Origin: Acidithiobacillus_B sp049965315
GTDB taxonomy: Bacteria; Pseudomonadota; Gammaproteobacteria; Acidithiobacillales; Acidithiobacillaceae
NCBI RefSeq assembly: GCF_049965315.1
Contig: NZ_JBMFWL010000050.1
Coordinates: forward strand, 1-6,935
DNA: 6,935 nt
Direction of reading: 5' to 3'
Shown here: positions 1 to 5,770 of the stretch, in pieces
Layout: each line of letters opens with the position of its first letter
Numbering within the stretch: the first letter of the stretch is position 1
Made by a program: the position numbers and the translations under genes
The notes under the pieces: generated by a model
Seen by the model: only the letters and a program-made list of their open reading frames with translations
Databases searched by the model: none
Told to the model about the DNA's origin: nothing

Positions 1-531
1 CCGTGGATCAGCCATAATCTGGGGGATATCCCCGGCCTGGGGGTGCTGTTTCGCGGCCCGCCCATGGGCATCGGCATGCTCACGGCCGGCATCATCCTCG
101 CCATCATGATCATTCCATTCATCGCCGCCATCATGCGCGACGTCTTCCTGGCCACCCCGGCCATTCTCAAGGAGTCGGCCTATGCCCTGGGCGGCACCAC
201 CTGGGAGGTGGTGCGTTCGGTGGTGTTGGGCTACACCCGCACCGCCGTGACGGGCGGGGTTTTCCTTGGGCTCGGCAGGGCCCTGGGGGAGACCATGGCC
301 GTCACCTTCGTCATCGGCAATGCCCACGATCTGCATGCCTCCTTGCTGGAGCCGGGCAATTCCATCGCGGCCGTCCTCGCCAATGAATTCACCGAAGCCT
401 TTTCGCCGCTGTACCGCTCCTCCCTGCTGGCTCTGGGCTTCATTTTGTTCATGATCACCTTCATCGTCCTGGTCCTGGCCAAACTCATGCTGTGGCGGCT
501 GGAGAAGGCCCGGGGAAAGGTGGGTCTGTGA
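1..531 (+). CDS. pstC: Phosphate ABC transporter permease PstC (5' truncated)
   Basis: This is one of the two inner-membrane subunits that form the channel of the high-affinity phosphate importer PstSCAB. The frame is open from base 1 to the TGA at 529-531, giving 176 codons, so the N-terminal part lies outside the window (PstC is usually about 300-320 residues). The ABC-permease cytoplasmic loop is clear: ESAYALGGTTWEVV at about residues 58-71 of the fragment, followed by the PstC-typical GLGRALGETMAVTFVIGN. Hydrophobic segments flank it at about residues 28-44 and 142-160, and the protein ends in a short basic tail. The GTG at 43 is only an internal codon and not the gene start, because the same frame continues upstream with PstC-like sequence. 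The stop overlaps the pstA start, which points to translational coupling. The family assignment is firm; the true start cannot be seen. Confidence 0.96.
   Translation, partial: PWISHNLGDIPGLGVLFRGPPMGIGMLTAGIILAIMIIPFIAAIMRDVFLATPAILKESAYALGGTTWEVVRSVVLGYTRTAVTGGVFLGLGRALGETMAVTFVIGNAHDLHASLLEPGNSIAAVLANEFTEAFSPLYRSSLLALGFILFMITFIVLVLAKLMLWRLEKARGKVGL
512..520 (+). promoter_or_regulatory. Ribosome binding site that sets the pstA start
   Basis: The purine-rich GGGGAAAGG lies 7 nt before the GTG at 528. It supports that codon over the in-frame GTG at 492, which lies deep inside pstC and would add 12 residues (glycine- and lysine-rich) not expected at a PstA N-terminus. Confidence 0.6.
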
Positions 532-1370
532 CCAATCTCCGCTTTCGTCGGCGCTTCTGGAACGCCTTCAACCTCACCATGGCGGTCCTGGCTACGGGCT
601 TTGGCCTTTTCTGGCTCTTGTGGATCCTCTGGACCACCGTGGATGCCGGCTTTGCCGCCCTGGATCTTGGGCTCTTCACTCAGGACACCCCCGCGCCGGG
701 AAGCGTGGGCGGTCTGCGCAACGCCTTTGCGGGGAGCTTGATCATGATCGGCCTCGCCGTTCTCGTGGGCACCCCCGTGGGTATCCTCGCGGGCACCTAT
801 CTGGCAGAATTCGCCCATGGCACCCGTATGGCAGAGGTCATCCGCTTCTTCAATGACATTCTGCTCAGTGCGCCGTCCATTGTCATTGGTCTTTTTGTAT
901 ATACCGTGCTGGTGGTACCCATGGGAAATTTCTCTGCCTGGGCGGGGGCCGTGTCCCTGGCCATCCTCCTCCTCCCGGTGGTCTTGCGCACCACCGACGA
1001 AATGCTGCGCCTGGTGCCGGGCACCATGCGCGAGGCGGCCCTGGCCCTGGGCGCCCCGTACTGGAAAATGATCTTTCAAATCACCTATCGCGCAGCGAGT
1101 TTCGGGATCCTGACCGGGGTCTTGCTGGCGATAGCGCGGATTAGCGGAGAAACCGCGCCGCTCCTGTTCACCGCCCTCAACAACCAGTTCTGGAGTACCA
1201 ATCTGGACCAGCCCATTGCCAATGTTCCCGTAGTGATCTTCCAGTTCGCCATGAGCCCTTATGCCGACTGGCAACGCCTGGCCTGGGCAGGGGCGCTGAT
1301 CGCCGCCTTGGCCGTATTGGCTTTAAGCATTACTTCACGTCTTATCATCAAGGGGAGGAGTTTCCGCTAA
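528..1370 (+). CDS. pstA: Phosphate ABC transporter permease PstA
   Basis: PstA is the second channel subunit of the PstSCAB phosphate importer and pairs with PstC in the inner membrane. The chosen GTG start gives 280 residues, close to the family's usual 280-300. A basic N-terminus (RFRRRF) leads into a first membrane helix at about residues 17-37. Further hydrophobic segments lie at about 70-90, 115-131, 138-153, 191-203 and 251-270. The permease coupling loop EAALALGAPYWKMI is at about 169-182, and the family motif ISGETAPLLFTAL is at about 205-217. The GTG shares bases with the pstC stop (GTGA), and the TAA stop shares an A with the pstB ATG (TAATG). Both overlaps suggest coupled, balanced synthesis of the complex. 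Nothing is missing or odd in the sequence. Confidence 0.96.
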   Translation: MTNLRFRRRFWNAFNLTMAVLATGFGLFWLLWILWTTVDAGFAALDLGLFTQDTPAPGSVGGLRNAFAGSLIMIGLAVLVGTPVGILAGTYLAEFAHGTRMAEVIRFFNDILLSAPSIVIGLFVYTVLVVPMGNFSAWAGAVSLAILLLPVVLRTTDEMLRLVPGTMREAALALGAPYWKMIFQITYRAASFGILTGVLLAIARISGETAPLLFTALNNQFWSTNLDQPIANVPVVIFQFAMSPYADWQRLAWAGALIAALAVLALSITSRLIIKGRSFR

Positions 1371-2143
1371 TGCTGGAATCCCAGACAGAGAAAACCAAGA
1401 TCGCAGTGCGTCACCTGGACTTTTTTTACGGCGCAGATCAGGCGCTCAAAGATATCAACATGGATATTCCCGAGCGCAGGGTGACTGCTTTCATTGGTCC
1501 TTCGGGCTGTGGCAAGTCCACGGCCTTGCGGGTCTTCAATCGCATGTACTCCCTTTATCCCGGGCAGCGCGCCACCGGCGAGGTCTTGCTGGACGAGGAA
1601 AACATCCTTAATCCCCGGATGGACGTCAATCGTCTGCGGGCGCGGGTGGGGATGGTCTTTCAGAAGCCGACTCCGTTCCCCATGTCCATTTATGATAACA
1701 TTGCCTTCGGCGTGCGGCTTTATGAGCGTTTGCGCAAGGCGCAGATGGATGAGCGGGTGGAGCAGGCCTTGCGCCAGGCCGCCCTCTGGGGCGAGGTCAA
1801 GGACAAGCTCAAGACCAGTGGCCTGGGCCTTTCGGGCGGCCAGCAGCAGCGTCTTTGCATTGCCCGGGCCGTGGCCGTCAAGCCCGAGGTGATCCTCCTC
1901 GATGAGCCGACGTCGGCGCTGGACCCCATCGCGACGCTCAAGATCGAAGAGCTGGTCAGCGAGCTCCGGGACCAATTCACCATCGTCATCGTCACGCACA
2001 ACATGCAGCAGGCGGCCCGGGTTTCGGATTATACCGCCTTTATGTATCTGGGAGAGATGGTAGAATTTGGTCAAACCAACCAGCTTTTCACCAATCCCGG
2101 CAAGAAACAGACGGAAGATTACATCACTGGCCGTTACGGCTAA
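1370..2143 (+). CDS. pstB: Phosphate ABC transporter ATP-binding protein PstB
   Basis: PstB is the cytoplasmic ATPase that powers phosphate import through PstC/PstA. The 257 residues match the usual PstB length and every nucleotide-binding motif is intact: Walker A GPSGCGKST at 43-51, Q-loop glutamine at 98 (MVFQKPTPFPMSIYDN), signature LSGGQQQR at 154-161, Walker B VILLDEP at 174-180, D-loop SALD at 182-185 and switch histidine at 210 (VTHNMQQA). The LFTNPGKKQTEDYITGRYG end is typical of PstB. The ATG at 1370 overlaps the pstA stop, and the strong Shine-Dalgarno AGGGGAGGAG (1351-1360) lies inside the pstA 3' end. A long antisense frame covering the same bases is a GC-driven shadow. The enzyme should be functional. 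Confidence 0.98.
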   Translation: MLESQTEKTKIAVRHLDFFYGADQALKDINMDIPERRVTAFIGPSGCGKSTALRVFNRMYSLYPGQRATGEVLLDEENILNPRMDVNRLRARVGMVFQKPTPFPMSIYDNIAFGVRLYERLRKAQMDERVEQALRQAALWGEVKDKLKTSGLGLSGGQQQRLCIARAVAVKPEVILLDEPTSALDPIATLKIEELVSELRDQFTIVIVTHNMQQAARVSDYTAFMYLGEMVEFGQTNQLFTNPGKKQTEDYITGRYG

Positions 2144-2156
2144 AAGGAATCCAATC

Positions 2157-2873
2157 ATGGCAGACTTTGATCAGCATATTTCCCAGCGTTTCGATGAGGA
2201 ACTGCATGATATCCGCTCCATGGTCCTGGCCATGGGAGGGCTGGTGGAGGAGCAGGTTGCCAACGCCATCAAGGCGCTGCAGAGTGGCGATGGCGATCTG
2301 GCCAGTGAAACCATTTCCCGGGATCACGAAGTGAACGGCTATGAAGTGCGTATCGAGGAGGAATGCATCGGCATCATCGCGCGGCGCCAGCCCGCCGCCA
2401 GCGACCTGCGCCTGGTGATGACCATCATCAAGACGGTCGCCGATCTGGAGCGCATGGGCGACAAGGCGGTGAAGATCGCCAACATGACCCTGGCCATCGG
2501 CCACGCCGCCCAGGGCTCCAATCACGCGCTCCTGCGCGACATCGATGGCATGGGCAAATATGCCCTGGATATGTTGCGGCGGGCCATGGATGCCTTGGCG
2601 CGGGTGGATGCCGATGCCGCCATCGAGGTGGCCAAGGGCGATGAGACGCTGAACCAGGAATATCGCTCGGCCATGCGCCGCCTGATCACCTATATGATGG
2701 AAGATCCGCGCACCATCACCTCGGCCATTGACGCCCTCTTTGTGGCCAAGGCCATCGAGCGGATTGGCGATCATGCGCGCAACATTTGCGAATATGTGAT
2801 TTATCTGGCCAAGGGCAAGAGCGTGCGCCATTTGCCCCTGGACGAGGTTGCCGAAACCTGGCAGGGGGAGTAG
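2157..2873 (+). CDS. phoU: Phosphate transport/signalling regulator PhoU
   Basis: PhoU is a cytoplasmic, metal-binding helical protein. In studied bacteria it links the Pst transporter to the PhoR sensor and keeps phosphate uptake and the Pho response down when phosphate is plentiful. The 238 residues match the family. The two repeated three-helix PhoU domains are visible through their signature segments: DLERMGDKAVKIAN at 96-109, and IERIGDHARNICEYVIYLAKG-type sequence at 200-220, each with the E-x3-D metal-binding pattern. The ATG at 2157 is chosen because AAGGA (2144-2148) lies 8 nt upstream; an in-frame extension to 2067 would run back into pstB. It lies 13 nt after pstB and 2 nt before ppx. 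The expected phoB/phoR regulators are not adjacent on this side. Confidence 0.96.
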   Translation: MADFDQHISQRFDEELHDIRSMVLAMGGLVEEQVANAIKALQSGDGDLASETISRDHEVNGYEVRIEEECIGIIARRQPAASDLRLVMTIIKTVADLERMGDKAVKIANMTLAIGHAAQGSNHALLRDIDGMGKYALDMLRRAMDALARVDADAAIEVAKGDETLNQEYRSAMRRLITYMMEDPRTITSAIDALFVAKAIERIGDHARNICEYVIYLAKGKSVRHLPLDEVAETWQGE

Positions 2874-2875
2874 GC

Positions 2876-4387
2876 ATGGCGGATTCCGCTCCCGCATCGC
2901 CCCTGGCGTCGATGCTGGCGGCGGTGGACCTGGGCTCCAACTCCTTCCACATGGTGGTGGCCGAGGAGGGGAGCACGGGTCTGCGCCTGCTGGATCGCTT
3001 GCGCGAAGGCGTGCGCCTGGCCGAAGGGCTGCGCGCCGATGGCAGCCTGGATCCGGGGGTTCAACAGCGGGCCCTGGCGTGTCTGGCGCGTTTTGGACAA
3101 CGTCTGCAGGGTATTCCGCCGGAGCGGGTGCGGGTGATCGGTACCAACACCTTGCGCGATGCCAGCGCTGCCCAGGGCTTCTTGCAGGCGGTGGAGCAAA
3201 CCCTGGGGTATCCCGTGGAAATCGTCAGCGGCCGGGAGGAGGCGCGCCTGGTCTACCTGGGCGTGGCCCACAGCCTGGCCGTGGATGCCGATGAACGGCG
3301 CCTGGTGGTGGATATCGGCGGCGGCAGCACGGAACTGGTGGCGGGGCGAGGCTTTCTGCCGGCCATCATGGAAAGCCTGCATTTTGGTTGCGTGGCGTCG
3401 ACGCGGGCGCACTTTCCCGACGGCAGGATTCTGCCCATGGACCTGGCGCGCCTGGAAAAGCGCGTGCGGGTCGCCCTGGAGCCGGTATTGGGCGAATACC
3501 TGGCCCACGGCTGGGAGCAGGTGGTGGGTTCGTCCGGGACCATCAAGGCCATCGCCCGGATCCTGGCGGAAAACAACCAGGGGCCGCGCATTACCATGGC
3601 AGGCCTGCGCTGGTTGCGCGCGCGGGTGCTCCGTGCCGGGAGCGTGGAGGCCCTCTTGCAGATCAAGGGCATGAAAAACGATCGCGCTGCCGTGTTTCCC
3701 GGCGGCCTGGGGATTTTATACGCCCTTTTCGAGGCGCTGCAGATCAAGGAGATGCGTTTTTCCGATGGGGCACTGCGGGAGGGCGCCATTTATGAATTGC
3801 TCGGCCGGATTCATCAGGAAGATACGCGGGAATCCAGCATCCTGAATCTGCAAAAGCGCTTTCACAGCCATGTGGGGCGCAACGAGCGGGTGCGGCACCA
3901 GGCCATGGAGTTTTTTACCCACTGCGCGGGGGCATGGAAGCTCAGCGCTTGGCATGGCCAATGCCTGGCATGGGCTGCGCTGACCCATGATATCGGACTG
4001 GACATCGCCCATTCCGGTTTTCATAAACACGGCGAATACATCTGGCGCAATGCCGACATCCCCGGTTTTTCCCGCCGCGAACAAGGGGTCGTGGCCGCCC
4101 TGCTGCGGGCCCAGCGCAAGCGTTTGCCGTCGCTGCCGCAGTTGGCGGGGATGGGCGTGATTGCCGAGGATACCGTGGCCGTGCAGCGTTTGGCCGTCTT
4201 GTTGCGCCTGGCCATCCTGTTTCATCATGGTGCCGAGCCGTTGCCGTTTACGCCGCGCCTGCGCAGCATGGGGGAAACCATCACCCTGCTGCTCCCCACC
4301 GATTGGCAAGGCCGTATGCCTTTGCTGGCGGCCGATCTGGAGCGAGAGCAGGGCTTGCTGGACCCTGATTTTTCCTTGCAGTGGTGA
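2876..4387 (+). CDS. ppx: Exopolyphosphatase (Ppx/GppA family)
   Basis: This enzyme cuts terminal phosphates from inorganic polyphosphate, and family members may also hydrolyse pppGpp. At 503 residues it has the long, Ppx-like form, close to the roughly 510 residues of the E. coli enzyme, rather than the short single-module form. The actin-like fold motifs are in order: AVDLGSNSFHMVV at 16-28, SGREEARL at 118-125 (with the glutamate corresponding to the family catalytic base), DIGGGSTELV at 146-155, GSSGTIKAI at 218-226 and SDGALREG at 296-303. The C-terminal helical HD-like module follows, with LTHDIGLDIAHSGFHKH at about 369-385 and IPGFSRREQ at 395-403. The ATG at 2876 sits 2 nt after phoU with GGGGGAG (2864-2870) 5 nt upstream. 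Upstream in-frame starts overlap phoU and are unlikely. The position suggests that polyphosphate mobilisation is induced together with phosphate uptake. A GppA role cannot be excluded from sequence alone. Confidence 0.92.
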   Translation: MADSAPASPLASMLAAVDLGSNSFHMVVAEEGSTGLRLLDRLREGVRLAEGLRADGSLDPGVQQRALACLARFGQRLQGIPPERVRVIGTNTLRDASAAQGFLQAVEQTLGYPVEIVSGREEARLVYLGVAHSLAVDADERRLVVDIGGGSTELVAGRGFLPAIMESLHFGCVASTRAHFPDGRILPMDLARLEKRVRVALEPVLGEYLAHGWEQVVGSSGTIKAIARILAENNQGPRITMAGLRWLRARVLRAGSVEALLQIKGMKNDRAAVFPGGLGILYALFEALQIKEMRFSDGALREGAIYELLGRIHQEDTRESSILNLQKRFHSHVGRNERVRHQAMEFFTHCAGAWKLSAWHGQCLAWAALTHDIGLDIAHSGFHKHGEYIWRNADIPGFSRREQGVVAALLRAQRKRLPSLPQLAGMGVIAEDTVAVQRLAVLLRLAILFHHGAEPLPFTPRLRSMGETITLLLPTDWQGRMPLLAADLEREQGLLDPDFSLQW

Positions 4388-4400
4388 TGATGCCAGGGCC

Positions 4401-5555
4401 ATGAAAATGGCATCCCTGCACCTGGCCTTGCTGACGGAAACCTTTCCGCCCGAGGTCAATGGCGTTGCCCGCACCTTGCAACGTCTGGTGGATGTGCTGA
4501 CGGCGCGGGGCCATCGGGTGAGCGTGTTGCGCCCTCGGCAGCGCAGGGAGGCCGCCGGACCTCATCTCTTTCCTGCCACCGCCTTGCCCTTGTACCCGCA
4601 GTTGCGCGTGGGCTGGGCCTTGCCCGGGCAGATGTCCCGCCGTCTGCACAGCCTGCAGCCGGACCTCCTGCACGTTGCCACGGAAGGGCCCCTGGGCTTG
4701 GCAGCGTTGCTGGGCGCCCGGCGTCTGGACCTGCCCGTGGTGAGCAGCTTTCATACCAATTTTGACGGTTATGCCCATCATTACGGGCTGCGCATCCTGC
4801 AGGATCTGGCGCGTGCCTATTTACGCCGATTTCATAATGCTACGCTGTTGACCCTGGTCCCCAGCAAGGGAACGCAGGCGGTCCTGGCCAAGGGTGGGTT
4901 CCGCAATCTGGCGCTCTGGCGGCGGGGCGTGGACGGGAGCGGGTTTCATCCCCGTTTTCGCGACGAGCGCTTGCGCGCTGCCCTGGGCTTGCAGCCCGAC
5001 GACGTACTCCTCCTCAATGTGGGTCGCCTGGCACTGGAGAAAAACATTCCTGCCGTGCTGGGAGCTTTCCGGGCGCTCAGTCAGCGTTGGCAAGGGCCGC
5101 AACGCCTGCATCTTGCGCTGGTGGGGGATGGGCCCCTCCTGGCGCAGCTCCGCCGGGAAAAGACGGAGAACATGACGCTGGCGGGGATGCAGGTGGGCAC
5201 GGATCTGGCGCGCTGGTATGCCAGCGCCGACCTCTTTTGCTTTCCGTCGTGCAGCGAAACCTTCGGCAACGTCGTCCTGGAGGCCATGGCCAGCGGCCTG
5301 CCGGTGCTGGCCTATGACTGCCCGGGGGTCAATGAACAGTTTCGTCATGGGGAGGAGGGAGTTTTGCTTCCTCGGGACGGGGATTTTGCCGCGGCGATGG
5401 AGGCCCTCTGCCGCGAGCCCGACCTGCGCCGGGCCATGGGCAATCGCGCCCGGCAACGTGCCGAGGGTTGCTCATGGGAAGCGGTCTTCGATGAATTGCT
5501 CGCACACTATCAAGGAGTCTTGGAGCGCCATGGCAGGCATCGGCGAGGGGGCTGA
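4401..5555 (+). CDS. GT4-family glycosyltransferase (possibly lipid-acceptor type)
   Basis: This is a retaining, GT-B fold glycosyltransferase of 384 residues that would transfer a sugar from a nucleotide-sugar donor. The N-terminal Rossmann half begins with LALLTETFPPEVNGVARTL at about 8-26, the acceptor-side pattern seen in SqdX/SQD2, MgtA and PimB-like enzymes. SSFHTNFDGYAHHYGL follows at about 115-130. The donor-binding C-terminal half carries NVGRLALEKN at about 206-215, VGDGP at 241-245 and the E-x7-E motif SETFGNVVLEAMASGLP at about 285-301 (glutamates 286 and 294). No signal peptide or membrane helix is obvious, so it is probably cytoplasmic or peripheral at the inner membrane. It starts 13 nt after ppx and probably belongs to the same operon. 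The ATG at 4401 has only a weak AGGG upstream; the in-frame ATG at 4407 is an alternative. Sugar donor and acceptor cannot be read from the sequence. Annotation pipelines may call such proteins GDP-mannose-dependent alpha-mannosyltransferase, which I would treat as unproven. Confidence 0.9.
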   Translation: MKMASLHLALLTETFPPEVNGVARTLQRLVDVLTARGHRVSVLRPRQRREAAGPHLFPATALPLYPQLRVGWALPGQMSRRLHSLQPDLLHVATEGPLGLAALLGARRLDLPVVSSFHTNFDGYAHHYGLRILQDLARAYLRRFHNATLLTLVPSKGTQAVLAKGGFRNLALWRRGVDGSGFHPRFRDERLRAALGLQPDDVLLLNVGRLALEKNIPAVLGAFRALSQRWQGPQRLHLALVGDGPLLAQLRREKTENMTLAGMQVGTDLARWYASADLFCFPSCSETFGNVVLEAMASGLPVLAYDCPGVNEQFRHGEEGVLLPRDGDFAAAMEALCREPDLRRAMGNRARQRAEGCSWEAVFDELLAHYQGVLERHGRHRRGG

Positions 5556-5561
5556 ATCTGC

Positions 5562-5578
5562 CTTAAGGGAAGGTTAAG
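5562..5578 (+). promoter_or_regulatory. TTAAG direct repeat, possible OmpR/PmrA-type response-regulator site
   Basis: CTTAAG at 5562-5567 and GTTAAG at 5573-5578 are separated by 5 nt, so the half-sites repeat every 11 bp, one DNA turn. This geometry is typical of tandem binding by OmpR/PhoB-family response regulators, and the bases resemble the PmrA pattern HTTAAK-N5-HTTAAK apart from the G opening the second half-site. A weak -10-like TAACAT (5589-5594) follows 10 bp after the TTAAGG copy that ends at 5579. It is the right way round to act on the efflux gene, but the leader would then be about 170 nt. The match may be coincidental. Confidence 0.3.
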
Positions 5579-5625
5579 GTGCGCCGCCTAACATCGCTTC
5601 CTGGACGGTGAGGCGATATTTATCG

Positions 5626-5647
5626 ACTTCGGGTAGCGCCCGGAAGT
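5626..5647 (+). terminator. Weak hairpin, possible transcription terminator
   Basis: ACTTCGGG (5626-5633) can pair with CCC-G-GAAGT (5639-5647), leaving a 5-nt loop and one bulged G. Only three T residues follow shortly after (5649-5651). It is the only candidate terminator seen after the phosphate operon, but the short T run and its location within the possible gene remnant make an accidental inverted repeat about as likely. Confidence 0.2.
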
Positions 5648-5670
5648 GTTTCCTATAGCCAATGGCGTTC

Positions 5671-5698
5671 GTTGATATGAAGGCGTTATGGAAATGAT
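5671..5698 (+). promoter_or_regulatory. Possible sigma-70-type promoter for the efflux gene
   Basis: TTGATA (5671-5676) matches five of six bases of a -35 box, and AATGAT (5693-5698), 16 bp downstream, matches four of six of a -10 box. Transcription would begin near 5705, leaving a leader of about 65 nt before the GTG at 5771. The -10 is weak, and the element lies in the least GC-rich stretch of the window, where such matches arise easily. Confidence 0.25.
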
Positions 5699-5756
5699 CG
5701 TTGCCGAGTTTTGTGAAGCGTCCTTGGGGAAGGGACGCCGATGTCTGGCCGCCGCC

Positions 5757-5763
5757 AGGGGAG
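5757..5763 (+). promoter_or_regulatory. Ribosome binding site favouring the GTG start at 5771
   Basis: AGGGGAG lies 7 nt before the GTG at 5771. It supports that start over the in-frame ATG at 5741, which has the less typical GGGGAAGGGA (5727-5736) in front. Between the two starts the codons include a rare AGA, which fits a ribosome binding site better than coding sequence. Confidence 0.5.
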
Positions 5764-5770
5764 AGAGAAC

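Larger units (their letters stand above)
5574..5720 (-). pseudogene. Unrecognised gene remnant, C-terminal fragment without a start
   Basis: On the minus strand one frame is open from the edge of the efflux gene down to a TAA at 5574-5576, while all + frames and the other two minus frames are interrupted. About 48 codons read like protein rather than translated noise. They encode a mixed, hydrophilic sequence including NAIGYRKHFRALPEVDKYR, ending in a short LGGAP tail. No ATG, GTG or TTG in this frame could start such a product; the only in-frame ATG lies six codons before the stop. GC is about 50% over 5601-5720, clearly below the neighbouring genes. I infer the 3' end of a gene, perhaps acquired or an insertion-sequence gene, whose front was lost when the efflux gene came to lie next to it. 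I do not recognise the family. It could also be chance. Confidence 0.35.

Noticed and set aside
231..1274. Long minus-strand frame (347 codons) opposite pstC/pstA
   Set aside because: High-GC shadow: low-complexity Gly/His/Gln/Arg-rich translation, opposite two well-identified permease genes.
1367..2158. Minus-strand frame (263 codons) opposite pstB
   Set aside because: It mirrors pstB almost exactly, where all ABC ATPase motifs are intact, and its translation shows no recognisable domain.
2124..2897. Minus-strand frame (257 codons) opposite phoU
   Set aside because: A His/Gly-rich shadow exactly covering phoU, with no motif of its own.
2801..3508. Minus-strand frame (235 codons) opposite ppx
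   Set aside because: A Gln/His/Arg-rich shadow of the strongly supported ppx frame.
3716..4474. Minus-strand frame (252 codons) across the ppx/glycosyltransferase junction
   Set aside because: The translation is Gln/Gly-rich and low in complexity, and it spans two coding genes on the other strand.
5561..5568. The palindrome CCTTAAGG as a separate operator
   Set aside because: Eight bases is too short to stand alone, and it is better explained as part of the TTAAG direct repeat.
5662..5697. An 11-codon + strand mini-frame starting at ATG 5662, considered as a leader peptide
   Set aside because: It has no good ribosome binding site, no run of regulatory codons and no attenuator-like structure after it; chance is the simplest reading.
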